Origin: Bondarzewia mesenterica
Lineage: Eukaryota > Basidiomycota > Agaricomycetes > Russulales > Bondarzewiaceae
Assembly: GCA_004802705.1 (NCBI GenBank)
Contig: SGPL01000294.1
Location: forward strand, 1-41,802
DNA length: 41,802 nucleotides
Direction of reading: 5' to 3'
Each line of letters opens with the position of its first letter. Position 1 is the stretch's first letter. Positions 24,413-35,846 of this stretch are shown here, piece after piece. The notes under the pieces are model-generated. The model did no database searches and was not told where the DNA came from. It was given only the letters and a program-made list of their open reading frames with translations. Made by a program: the position numbers and the translations under genes.

Positions 24413-24980
24413 TGTGTTATTGTTCAAAGAATAATTTGCCAAGGGGCTGGGGCAAGGAGGCGGAGGAGGAGGAGGAGAAGATTGAATGTAGAGAGAGTCG
24501 AAACGAATGTTGCAAAACAGATGAATCGGCAAATACCGTACCGTGACGGTGACAAATCGGTATGTAACGCTCACCTACTCGGAGTTGGCCGAGAAACTTG
24601 CAAAAGTCACTTCGATCGAATTGAAATCAGACCCGCTTCACTAGGGTTCACTAGTCACTGTCCGATGTCGCCACAGTTCAACGATGTCTGAGAAAAAGCA
24701 TGCCTTTGTCATTCTGTGTCCGGTTTCCACTCATTTCAGTTTTTGTTCATGAGGTGCATCATGCATGATAGAAGTTGCTTCGTTGCCGGACATACCAATT
24801 TGGGCGGCAACTGGCGCAACGGTCAAAGACAATAACCCAGCTGGATTCATAATGCCTGGCTAATATTTCCCAATGTCTCGATATCACCTCTTTCTGTCCA
24901 TATACACAGGTCTTTCTCTTGTCCGTTGCCGTTGTATCGCTACCCCCCTGCTCTTTCGCTTCGTTCCGAGTAGCCTTCCG
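24413..24980. promoter_or_regulatory. Divergent promoter region of PRP43 and the SANT-domain gene
   Basis: 568 bp between start codons facing apart. A purine-rich GGAGGAGGAGGAGG block near 24460-24480 reads as a pyrimidine tract just upstream of PRP43, a common fungal promoter element. No other gene seen. Confidence 0.4.
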
Positions 24981-26381
24981 ATGGCTCAAAGCTCTTATGA
25001 TTCAAGGAGACGGGCTGCGCCCTATTCACCGTCTGTGAAAGTTAAAGCTATCAAGAAGCGCCCTCCTCCTTTAACATTGCAGTATGTCTCCATTTTCTGT
25101 CACGTCATTTGAGTCTAATCCCGAACTCCCGCCATCACCAGTTCAGATGGTTGTCCCGACACGATCGTCTGGACTCCTGGTCCTCTCAGCACGGCTCAGA
25201 CAGCTTCATCTTTCACCTCGTCGGGATTCTCAGGTCTGCGCAGTGCACAGATCGTTGAAACCCCTCTGAGTTCCGCAAGCGCTCGCTACTATGCCCTTCC
25301 GGCTTTTCAGGTTTCCCCGAGTGTGGAACTTCATGCCATCCCTGAGCCCTTCAAACATCTGAACAAATGGGACATTGACAACCATGTTTTCGGAGGTAAA
25401 AATAGTGATTCAAATGTCGCGATGCCGGCTGCGGTAAAGATGAAGGCAAATGAGGAAACGAGTAGGTCTCCGCAGGGCTCCTAACTTACTGGCCATCTCA
25501 CCCTTCTTCTCACATAGTGCTCATTTCTGCGACCTGTAATTCGCCTTCTTCGTCATCGTTATTGAGCCCTTTCTCGATTTCGTTATTTCCTCCACCTGAT
25601 CCATACACATACCTTTCCAACAACCCGTGGACTTTTCCTGAATACCTCCGCCTCCTCTCTCTTGTTCACTTCTACTCGCGACCCGACTCTCCCATCAATC
25701 GAGACAACGATCACAATATTTACGATTGGAATCGTATCGCAACTACACTCAACTCTGTCTATACTATCTCTTCTGGTCTGCGACGTTTGCCTTGGGACTG
25801 TTGGCATAGGTTCGCAGTTCCTTGGATTCGCTCCGAATCCTTCTCCAGTTCTTGCAAAGAACCAAGCAGACAGCTATATCCAAATGCACCCGGGGTGCAA
25901 CACACATACCGCTACGCCAACATTGAAGAGTTGATCGAATCCTATGATCTCCTCGCCCGGGCCCTCGTAACCGTGCTCAACGATCCTTCCCAAGTTTCAC
26001 ACCCACTTCCTGCATCATTTCCCAACGTTGCTCTGCCGACGCACCGCGAACGTCTTCGCCACCCAGGTCCAGTCCCTTTATCTTGCGAAACACACTGAAC
26101 TGATATTCTGTGGTTTGCGATCAGCATATCTAAACCCACGTCATCTCCCCAACGTTCCCGCCCGCACATTCGGCCACCCGCACGATTGGGGGATGTCTCC
26201 CTGGTTTCAAATGAGCGCAGTCAATACAACTGTGCTGCGTCGTATAGTCGATTCGACCGCACACGGAGAGGACCATTCGCCAAAGCCCGAGTCGCCGGTC
26301 GACTCTTGGCTGCCTACACATCTGCGGAGCGTCAAAATTCCTCCACCGTCGCCCTTGAGGATTGATTCGGACGGCACCTGA
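24981..26381 (+). CDS. SANT/Myb-like domain protein
   Basis: Modelled exons are 24981-25081, 25142-25461, 25518-25993 and 26067-26381 (403 residues). A Pro/Ser-rich N-terminal half leads to a domain starting WTFPEYLRLLSLVHFYSRP. It continues YDWNRIATTLNS and RRLPWDCWHRF. This spacing of W-x-x-x-E-x-x-x-L-x-x-L-V, W-x-x-I-A-x-x-L and R-x-P-W-x-C-x-x-R is that of a SANT domain, closest in my judgement to the Eaf1/Vid21 type of the NuA4 acetyltransferase. The neighbouring HSA domain of Eaf1 is not present, so it is not a full Eaf1. The last intron (25994-26066) has a weak donor (GTTTCA). I use it because it restores the helical frame VQSLYLAKHTELIFCGL; a frameshift is the alternative. Confidence 0.6.
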
Positions 26382-27000
26382 TGGCTCTGCAAGCCGATCC
26401 ATTTTTGTAGTTGGATTGCTGCTCAGCACTTACGGGTTTTTCTGGAATATGGGTGAGTCGCTGGGGTTATGAGAGGTTTTACGTAGTGATTTATTCTTAT
26501 GGATATTTCTAATTCAAAACAAAAATTGAATTGAGAAAGGGTGGATCTATAATTTGCTCTTTTTTGTCGCGCTGCCTTGAGGATCCAGAGGAGACCATCT
26601 CATGGGACAGCCGGAATTGGGTGTACACAAGCTTATACTGACAGACACATCGTACTCACTGTACGGTGCGCCACCTCGCCGTGGTACATCGTCGGCCTTG
26701 CATGGACATGCAAGTTCTTCAAGTTATACAGAGCGCCGATGACATTGAAGCTGGACAAAACCTTGTAACGGCGTAGTAATCAAGACACAGATACATTTTG
26801 AACACCCTCACGCTACAGTGCTACGATATCGTACATTCAAAGATTGCCTCGAGCAGTACAAAGACGAAATTCAGCAACACACAACATATCCTGCATACAA
26901 CAAATAGATTCCTCTTTGTTCGTTTCATTTCATCGGATCATGAGCAACATCAAACACCACGAATACTACATGCGGGCCACGGCAGCGGTAAGCCAACCTT
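26382..27000. other. 3' flanks of convergent genes
   Basis: 619 bp between the SANT-domain gene (+) and Argonaute (-) stop codons. A/T-rich; open frames are short and featureless. No gene or repeat seen. Confidence 0.5.
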
Positions 27001-30000
27001 TCAAACGAAAAACATCTTGTACATCATGTTCTTGTTGACGTTCTGAAATCCCTTGTCCCAGACTTTCATATCGAAGGGACCGCTATCGCTGCTGGCAATG
27101 TCGGAATCGTAATGGAGACTGGAATCGAAGTAGAAGCTCGCGCGGGAACAAACCAGCTATCAAGTTCACTAGTCAGCCGTCCGGAGGTCATATATGTAAA
27201 AAGGAAAGTTACATCGGCATCTGCAAATCATTATCGTGAGCATCATAATCGCAGAACAAGAACGGACGGGATAACATACAGTAGACCGGCGCTGGGATCG
27301 AGACTGATCTCGTCGCACGAGCATACGAGTGACAGAGCGCATAAGAAAGGTCTTGCAGCCTGACAAAAATATCTTCAAAGAGTATTCTCAGAACTTCATT
27401 GGACGGGAGGCTTACATGTCAATTGTATATTTTTCACCATTGTCATTTTTGAGAATGACATAGTGGCCGGGCCGACTTGCTATAGATTCCATAAAGACCA
27501 GAGGCGGCATCACAAAGAATACTACTTACTTCCTTTCAATCCACCATGCGACTGAAGGTAGAAGTCGCCGCAAGGTGTATACGGGCTTGTGATGTCTTTG
27601 TCGACCACGAGACCAGCATTCATGTTCCCGCTTCTGTCTGTCAAGCTAATAAAGGAAATGGGGTGAGAGTGTCATCACAAGAAGTGGAGAAATTTGATCA
27701 CTCTCTGCGATTTTGCTCCGGGAAGAAACGGATGTGGTGACTTTGAATTCATAGCTGACGGTCAGTCAAAGAAAAGTCATGTAAGAATGAAGCCTACCGC
27801 TTTCCGACGACAATGAATACAAGTTGCAGTTGGTGGTTGGACTTGACGAAGCCGCAAGCCTTCGCAAAGGCAGCTGCGCCCCAGTTAAGCACGGTGATCC
27901 GAACTAGAATGGTGCTCACCTTCGATAGCCTTGGTCTCGAAATCCAAAACTTGTTGAAACTCGCCTTCGGAGACTCCATCGCGGTAGAAGATGATTTCTT
28001 GAGGAAGGCGACGATTTTGGGAGAAGAAAAACTCCAGAGCATTCTTGTCAAATATTCTTTGTGAGTGGATTCTGTAAACATAGGACAGGACGACAGCTCA
28101 CCAGCATCATCTCTTCCAGATTTTGCATGACTTCTTGACGAGGCGACTGAATCCGAATAGATGTTGCATACTTGCTGCATTCATTGTCATAAGAGGCGAC
28201 TATGCTCGTTATAGAAGGCCTCTCAGATCCAGGTCCAGGATGCCCGACATCGGCGCTGCGTGCTTTTAAAACTTTTCTTGCAAGACTGGCAAATATGTGA
28301 CCAACGTACCAACAACCATGAAAGGGTTTGCCTTCAGCAGATTGAACGCTTGGCTACCGACAGACGAGTTTATACCGCCAAGCTTGGTATTGATCCTGAG
28401 AAGGATGCATATCAGACCCCGGTGCTAAGATGGGTGCCAATTACACTGAACTTGAGAGCCACATTGTTGCAGTATTGATTATTTGCCCTGGCGATCTTGC
28501 CCCTTTTCTTTTAAGTTGGTTAGTGATAGATGTGGGCAAGTTTGAAAACTAGCTCTTGTACACACCACGCACTGGGTAGCGCAGCAGGCAGAGCAATCGC
28601 CCCAGAACTTGACTTCTCTGCGGATGTCTGCAGCCGAGTCAGGCAAGATCACCACAATGAGCTGGGGTTTGTTTTTTTGCCCGAAATGCTCCAATGACTA
28701 CAAACTGACTTCATCAATTGTTCACTTGACCTCAAGGGCTACGCTCACCTCATGGACCTTACCCTGCCCATTTACGGATTCTAGCGCACGAGGGGCATCG
28801 GGGGCTGATAACCATTGTCAAGAATCGCATATGCTGTAGAATAAAAGCACTCCCGACTTACTCATGCCTTGTGTTCAAACCTCGAGTTAGAGGGTTTAAA
28901 TCAGAAAGGGGCGGGCTCACCTAGTGCTCTGCAACATGCAAAAAGGTCTTTGGCAAATCCTTCCACCATCGGTAGCGGACAACTGGTGAAATCAACGATA
29001 ATCCAAGCCAAGAGTTTGGCTGGTTTAAAGAATTTCTGGTCCTTGACATTCCAGCCGCCGTCCTAAGCAGCTGTTAGGATACAGACTCCAAGCCATGTCG
29101 ATAAAGTCAATGAACTGACCCTCTGACGAATGTTCACATCATTACCATACCGGACAGTTGGTGAGGGCAGTTGGCGACCCTGAATTTGCATAGGCGCCGT
29201 CGCTACGCGCATCCCGATCCGTCCGATGAAATCCGAATGGGCATAGTTTAAGAACTGGCAGTAGAGGGTGATCAACATCGACATCACGCGATGACCATGT
29301 TATGAATATATCACTTACCGAATCGTTGACTCCCTGAACGACAGAGTTGAGTCGTTCCGCAGGCGGCCTGACCGCGAAGTCCAGCACCCGCTTCATCAAC
29401 TCGGGTGGTACCTTCTTCTTGTATATCTGTCCCTCCACAATCTCGCAGAATTCGGCAGGAAACACCGCATCACGGCCGACCTTGATGCCGAACATTGTCG
29501 GGTACTGAAGCTTCTTTTGGTGGGTCCGAATGTAGTGTTCCTTGGGTGCGCACCCTGTTAAAAAGATTCTGCTGATTGTCATCTGAATGACGCTTACCTC
29601 CACCGTTATCTCCTCACCCTCCTTTTCAAAGGTGTACAACCCCGCTCGGGGGACGATGTCCCTGATCGGACGAGATCGCCGACTAGGACCTGCGGAAACG
29701 ATTGTTGTGACCCGGACGTTCTTCAGTGTAGCCTTCAGCAGCTTCCATTGACGGTCCTGAGCATTGAGATTGGTTAGATCCCGAATATTTCGAATTTGAA
29801 GGAATTCTTGAGCAAAATTGATCAACGGTCCTCCTGCATAACTATTCGCAGCATTAATTATTAGTAATGATAAGGCGTAGTACCAATGAAGGACTCACAC
29901 GGCAGTCGTCGTGGTGTCGACGTTCACGATCATCTTCCCGATAGTAGGACGGACAGATCTGTTACGATCGTGAGCAAAATCAATGAATGTTGAGACGGAT

Positions 30001-30821
30001 ATCTTACTGGTAAAAACCGCGCCATAATTCGATACCGCGACCAATATTCTGGCTGCCTTTGGACGTGAAGACGGAACGGACATTGTACGTCGGCTGCGCC
30101 CTAGGATAGGGGTGAGAGGTGGTATCAGAGCCGGATGAACAACCAATCATACTTACATCATCGGCGCCTGCCTCAAGAAGAGTTGTAATATGTTGATCGC
30201 GAGGGTGGCCTCTTGGACACCGACCTTGCCTTGTACGACGCTCTTTAACATGCTGACTCAGGCGGACAATGATGGCAGCATTCGCCTTCAGCGTCGAAAA
30301 AAAAATCGGAAAGAGCACATACCCCTGATCGATGATCAGGACCCTGGTCAAATTAACCATGTGTATTCCCCTTGTAGAGTTGGGGTTCTCTGAGAACCGG
30401 ACCTCGTGCTGCAGAACAGTTCAGCGTAAGACGCGGCTGGTATTCTATCAAATCTGCTCACCTGTCCTCCGGGGCCAAGATCCCGCACCGCATAAAGATT
30501 CTTTTTACCGTCAAATGCAGCACGAGGCTGGAAAAGCTGGGGGGCAACCATGGTCTGCAACTTGTCGATGAGTTCTGTTCGACGACGCGCTTGTGGGATA
30601 TCGGGATTGATGACTGCGCACAAACACATATCACGAAAACAATATACGCTCGTCTGTTTCCTGCACTTACCGACTGAATATTATTCGTCAGAGACAGTGG
30701 AGAGCTTAACTTAACTCATGAACGTACCATCGTAGTGATAGAACTTTGTGTTCGGGAGCGATTCGATCGCAAACGCGTTGGTGCGGACAGGTACGACGGT
30801 GCCAATTTGCTGTCTGGACAT
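27001..30821 (-). CDS. Argonaute (full length, DEDD catalytic set)
   Basis: My model has 25 exons and 827 residues. Exons 1-13: 30821-30728, 30673-30671, 30613-30462, 30408-30323, 30252-30157, 30100-30008, 29958-29899, 29841-29598, 29540-29319, 29254-29120, 29062-28921, 28867-28862, 28804-28749. Exons 14-25: 28697-28566, 28507-28452, 28395-28306, 28255-28102, 28043-27920, 27873-27798, 27740-27702, 27645-27530, 27479-27416, 27359-27280, 27220-27213, 27156-27001. Phases agree throughout. N domain: KFYHYDVVINPDIPQ. PAZ: LQYPTMFGIKVGRDAVFPAE then FCEIVEGQIYKKKVP. Mid: FWGDCSACCATQCV. PIWI: ADVGHP (Asp), RQEVMQNLEEMM (Glu finger), YRDGVSEGEFQQVL (Asp), RHHIRFFP, GTSRPGHY, APVYYADLVC (fourth residue Asp). 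The C-terminus is YKMFFV. Slicer activity is plausible. It binds small RNAs and silences genes or transposons. Exons 2, 12 and 24 are 3, 6 and 8 nt. The exon 16/17 junction (giving GTADV) is the least sure. Confidence 0.93.
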
Positions 30822-31543
30822 CGTTGAGAATCAGAACTTGGATGGAGAGTATAATCGCAGAAACGATCGTAGACGAAGAAAAGGGGACAAAGAACAAAGG
30901 AGGGGGGGGCAGATTAGATGGGGTCTTGATATGAGAGACGCGCCGGTCAGCGAGTCATACACGTGTCTGTAGGCTGCGAAGTCGAAGTCCAAGCTGCGTA
31001 TTCCAAGACACCTAGTAAAGAACTTTAGACGGAGTATACTTGCTGAATATGTCGAATGGATAGGGATATAGTGTCCCGGGACCCAGAGCCGCTCAGTTGT
31101 AAGCTTGAAGAATGCCTACTAAGTGCCGTAATCCGAGAGATGCCGATGGTCACTCGCGAAGATATGCATGATAAGATGTCCAAATCACTGACGGAGACCT
31201 CTCTCGACGCGCTGATTGCAACTTAGCAGGAAAAATAAATTTCAAATGGTACGTACACACTACCATCTGATTACTTGTATCCACGCACAGATATTGGACT
31301 AGACGGGCTTAGACGGGCCGGCCCACTAGTGGTCAGTACTGCAGTATGTATTTCGAGAAACTCAGTCTGACCCAACCCCTAACAGCGGGTTAAGGTCATT
31401 GCAGATCACGTATGGGTAGGACATAATATGATGCTGTCGTAGTGAGTAGTGAATATGCGGATCGATAACCATTAAATAATGCGTCTGCGATGAGGAGGAG
31501 GAATATGAAGCAGGGGGAAATGATGAAAGGCGCAGTGGGCCGT
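30822..31543. promoter_or_regulatory. Argonaute promoter and 3' flank of the upstream gene
   Basis: 722 bp. A strong pyrimidine block on the minus strand (30914-30885, including eight consecutive C) lies about 70-90 bp before the Argonaute start, typical of fungal promoters. No other gene is visible; the left end of the 545-residue gene is at 31544. Confidence 0.45.
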
Positions 31544-33333
31544 CTAAAAGAGACGACGTACATCAGGCATTAAAACACTGCGATGCCGTTGTGCCAACAC
31601 CCTTGCAATTTCCTGCCCACGCTCACGCGCAAGATACTGGAGTCTCTGTCGCACAAGCAACTTCATCTCATGCGCCTTCCTGTCATCTTCAATCGCCGCC
31701 CATCTTTTCCTTTCCGCCGGGTCCTCCTCCACGGCCGGGTCTTCCTCCACGTCCGCGAACTCCTGATCTATATGCTGCTCTGCACCGTCCACATGAATCT
31801 TCATGTCCTCCGGTAACCAGTCATTGAGCGAGAACTTAGGCAGAGGGGGCAGCTGGGGATACGGCACGATATCCCCTTCCGCATTCAGTCTCCTCCCCTT
31901 CTCGTCCAGCTCGAATACATCCAAGGATTCGACCCCCCTATCCTTCGCGCCGCCACTAAACATTTCCATCACTTCCTGATACCTGTTGTACCACCTCCCC
32001 ACACCGACCTTCACAATGCGTTTCTCGTACGGGATCGGGTCTGCCAGACCTTCTCCGTTCACTCCCCTTCCCAAGTCGGTCGGAGAAAATCGAATTCCAA
32101 CGAAACCTCCGCGCTGGCCATGCAATAGTTCCAAAATCTTCGCGGTCAAGTCATACATACGGTTTATCCGCAAGTTCCGCATACGCGAGGAGAAAGAATA
32201 ATGGCACTTGCGATCGTCAGGAGGGATGGTAGCATAGAAAGGGGTGCCCCGATTCTGTGCACGGCTCAAGCGGGCGAAGGTCAGCGCTAATGGGCGCGTC
32301 GACAAGGTCACGCTGAGGAGAGGTCGCCAAAAAGGCTCCTCGAGTAGCGTCGGTATGTATCTGTTTCGAATCTCCTTCTTACTGACCGTATGAGTGGCCG
32401 GTCCTTCCTCACCTTGAGGAATGGTCTCCGTCTCCTTTGAGTGTGGAGGAGCCTGCCTGAGCTCCGAACTATTTTTGGCGGAAAAAACCTGCTTCGCTTG
32501 AATGGAGTGTGGAGGTGAAGTCGGGAGATTAGAAACGTTCACCTCCATGGCTGAGGTCTTGAAAGAGGAATGTAGATTACGACGTTCGAAATGAAAGACA
32601 GGAAGAGGTTGGCGTGCAGAAGTGTGATATGCGCGTGAATGAGGCGATGGTGCGGGCTGTCCAGGGGTGGGGTTTAACGACTGGGTCGGGAGATTCTGCT
32701 CCGCGGGGACGTCTTCGCTGGCGTCCTCGAAAATTATTTTATGCCGCTCGTCCTCGTTCTCCCACCATTTCACTCTCCTGATCGTGTATTGTTTGCACCA
32801 CGGCCACCGCGCGTTATCCATGAGCTGGAGCGCATCTGGCGTTGAGCGTCTACTGTTAAGCATGGCCACAATGTCGGGGAAGTCGCCCTCGCGGCAGACG
32901 CCTACAATATGTTCGAATGAGTCGGTGCGTCCGTGGTCGAAATGGATGATATAGCGAGACTCCAATAGAAAAACGGTGTGGGGTTCGTACGCAGCTTCAG
33001 GCGGCAGCTCGTAAGATTTGCCCAAATTCCTGTAGCGCCCACCTCCAAACCAGTTGGAGGTCCTCAAGTCTCGTGGACGAGTGAATCCTCCATGGTATCT
33101 ATGGTCAAATCAGTCGAGTTTCTAAGCGTACAAACAGAAATTGCGCACGTCTTGACCTCAGTAAGCGCAAGTGTTATGTCCATCCGCTCGTCACGCTCCG
33201 CCTTGCACATACGCCGTTTGGACTGCTTCATGAGCTCGACCGGAGGCTGAGGGACCACATCGGGAGTCGGACGATATTCATGCCCTTTCCTTCCCTTTCG
33301 GGATTCGTTGGCGGTGCTAATGAAAACGTTTCC
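31544..33333 (-). CDS. Unknown protein of at least 545 residues, 5' exon unresolved
   Basis: The main exon 33098-31544 is joined through a 50-nt intron (33148-33099) to an upstream exon 33333-33149. This gives ALTEVKT, YHGGFTRPRDLRTSN, WFGGGRYRNLGKSYELPP. The first ATG inside the model is at 33231 (545 residues). The frame continues upstream as GNVFISTANESRKGRKGHEY to an acceptor at 33334, so a further 5' exon probably exists that I could not place. Visible regions are a globular N-terminal part (HTVFLLESRYIIHFDHGRTD), a low-complexity linker, a second conserved-looking block (PFYATIPPDDRKCHYSFSSR, GQRGGFVGIRFSPTDLGRG) and an Arg-rich C-terminal helix (LVRQRLQYLARERGQEIARV). I recognise no family. 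Confidence 0.65.
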
Positions 33334-33788
33334 CTAACCGAGAGATCATGTCGAAAGGGAGTGTGTCCGTGGTTGTTGCCGTCCCGAGTTCGCCTACCGA
33401 TTTTCCGTGTCCAGCTCTTGTTTACCTCTATTTGGTACTCAAGACAAGTCTTTTAGTGCGGAACGCGTTGAGCAAGTTTTTCTAACCTTCATTGAGACCT
33501 GCAAAACGATGCGTCTGAAAAGCAGCGAGACATGTATTGTTCACGCAGACCAAAACTGGATAACAAAAAAAAAAGTCCGTCATCATAGACCGTACTAGCA
33601 GTCAACACTGGAAATTACTGTATCCCAGTACCAAGAGATCAAAGAGCGACAAGAAAGTAAACCAGCAGGATGATGAACGAAAATAACAAGACAAAGGAGC
33701 GGCCGATATATGGGTATACGGGGAGGTACTAATGATTGTCTTTTGGTACGCAAGAAGAGATGGCGAACGGTGGTCCAAAGGTATAAAA
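33334..33788. other. Intergenic DNA with the possible 5' exon of the upstream gene
   Basis: 455 bp between the unknown gene and the septin stop codon. A stretch ending ...AGHGKS before a GT donor at about 33398 could be the preceding exon of the unknown gene, but a stop lies just upstream in that frame. An A9-11 run lies near 33562-33572. Confidence 0.25.
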
Positions 33789-35273
33789 TCATCTACGGCC
33801 GCTTCCCCGGCCGTAGCTGACTTGCAGATTGTCCAACTCCGCCTCAAGTTGCTTAATGGTGCTGTGGGCCATTTCCAAGTCTTTGTTGAGCCGGTCGCGC
33901 TCGGTGATGAGCTGATGAATGCAATAAGTACGTTGAATGGACGTGAGGGTTGAAGAAAATAGGACGAACATGCTGCTCCCACTGCCTGAAGCGCGCTTCC
34001 TCGGCCTTGACCTGCTCGGTAAAGCGCTTCCGAAGCTGCTCCTCCTCCTCTTGGAACTTGGGGTTGTTAAACTTCTTAACCTTGCGCTCGCCGAACTTGC
34101 GGGTTTCCATCTGTTGCTGGCGGTAGTTTTCATAGTGCAACTCCTCCGTCGTCGAGATGAGGTCCAGCATATATGTGCGGATAAGTAAGGAACGGAGCTT
34201 GCGGAAGTCGCAGTGATCCTCGTTCTCGACTGCGTATCATATTGTTCACTTCTCAGCCTAAGAAGTATCGCAGATGACGACTCACCCTCGGCAACACCCC
34301 AAAGGTATTCACGTCCCTTGACAACGCGGCCGTCAGGAGTCTGCACGTCCTCTGTTGAACCAATGATGGAGAAGGGAATGGCCTCCAACAGCATACGAGC
34401 ATGTTCGGCACCAGCCTCATCATCTGCCTCAATGGGGGGTTGGTAGATGCGGATATTCTGCGCAGCAATCACGTCACGAATCTACAGAGAGCGCTAAGTT
34501 GAAGAAGACCCTAACATGAACCAATCAAAATACAGACCCGCTGCTTGAATGTGATCAAGTCATTTTGAGTGAGAGTGTCCGCTTTCGCAATGACTGGAAT
34601 CAGATTAACGCGTGTGCCCAGGCGCTTCATTATCTCGATGTCGAGAGGCTTAAGACTACAGAAATGGCCATTAGCGATCACGAAAATCCATCAAGCCTCA
34701 TTACTCACGTGTGTCCAGTGGGGCGGATAAAGTACAAGCAAGCGTGGACCCGCAAATCGCTCTTCTCGTTCCTCTGAGGCTGCTGCTCCTGAATCATGTA
34801 CGCCTCGTGCTGGTCGTCAATGAAGTCGACAATAGGTGACCACGAGTCACGGTTGTTGACATAGTCGCCGAAGCCGGGCGTGTCGATGACGGTAAGCTTA
34901 ACCTTGAACTGCTTCTCCTCGAGTTCAGCCTTGATGATCTCGACCTCAGTCAGCTTGTCCAGCTGTTTGTAGTGACGACGGGTATAGTTCTTGGCAGGCG
35001 AAAGCTCGGTGGAGAACAGCGTGTTGATGAGAGTGGTCTTTCCGAGACCGGACTCGCCTATGGTACTTCCTGAATATAGACAAGAGACAACAGGCAAAGT
35101 CATGTACTTACCAACAACCATGATCGTGAAGTGTGCACCATGCTTGGCCACAATCTTATGCCTCTGCAACATGGGAAATCAAGGGTTCAGTTTAACTCCA
35201 ACCTGAAAGCTGCAAGACACACTTGGTTGGGCAAGTTGGCAATACCAATACCATCAGACGAAGGGGCGGCCAT
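33789..35273 (-). CDS. CDC12: Septin, Cdc12-like
   Basis: Seven exons, 35273-35223, 35163-35112, 35057-34709, 34655-34538, 34481-34286, 34229-33970 and 33911-33789, give 382 residues. The N-terminus [20 protein letters not shown] is the Cdc12-type lead-in. GTPase motifs: G1 GESGLGKTT (residue ~35), G3 DTPGFGDY and G4 AKAD. The septin unique element follows ([20 protein letters not shown]), then a long C-terminal coiled coil ([39 protein letters not shown]). Septins form hetero-oligomeric filaments at septation sites and hyphal tips; Cdc12 is a core subunit. G1, G3 and G4 are all intact. Length is slightly shorter than yeast Cdc12 because the linkers are compact. Confidence 0.95.
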
Positions 35274-35846
35274 TTGTGTTCAACGACGGGACAACGACGG
35301 CAACAAGGACAACGCTACGGGGGCTGGCGCTTCAATTCGTGGTGCCAACAACTTGACACGCGGTTTGCTTGTGTTTGGTCTTTGGTGGCGCGGATTTCTC
35401 ACTATTTCTTGTCCTTCAAGTTCACCAATCCTTCACTGCCGCTACTTACCTACTTACTATGTAGAATCTCAGAATCAGATCCCCACACTGATTTTGCTCC
35501 CCGTCAAGCCTCAGATCTCAGATTGAGTGATTGGTGCGATGTTGACGATTCATTCCGTAAGACATCTTTGCCCACATGGAAGTCAAATAAAACATTGCAA
35601 TATCTGCGTCCTGTTGCGTCGCTTTTACGTTCAAGTCCCCGCACTAAGAAGTCTTCCAAACAGAATATCTAAATTGATTCAAAAAATATTACAAGTCGTC
35701 GCAAGGTCATCGAAATGGGTTTTCAGAACTTCCTCCATTCGCTCACTCTCATTTGGCTCCAAAATCCGAATTTCCTCGAACATATTGGCGCCCCCCAATA
35801 CCATTCGAAATTGTAGGCAGTATGCACCCAAGCGACGATTATGTGC
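35274..35846. other. Septin promoter and hydrophobin 3' flank
   Basis: 573 bp between the septin start (35273, -) and the hydrophobin stop (35847, -). No convincing gene on either strand. Confidence 0.45.

Noticed and set aside
29541..29597. Reading through or using the first AG of the Argonaute intron before the PAZ domain
   Set aside because: The first AG shifts the frame; the AG at 29541-29542 gives TVEEHYIRTHQKKLQYP, which fits the family, while read-through inserts 19 unrelated residues.
31300..31340. GGGCCGGCCC palindrome with repeated AGACGGGC words near 31320
   Set aside because: Too short for an element end, and no matching partner or flanking duplication found.
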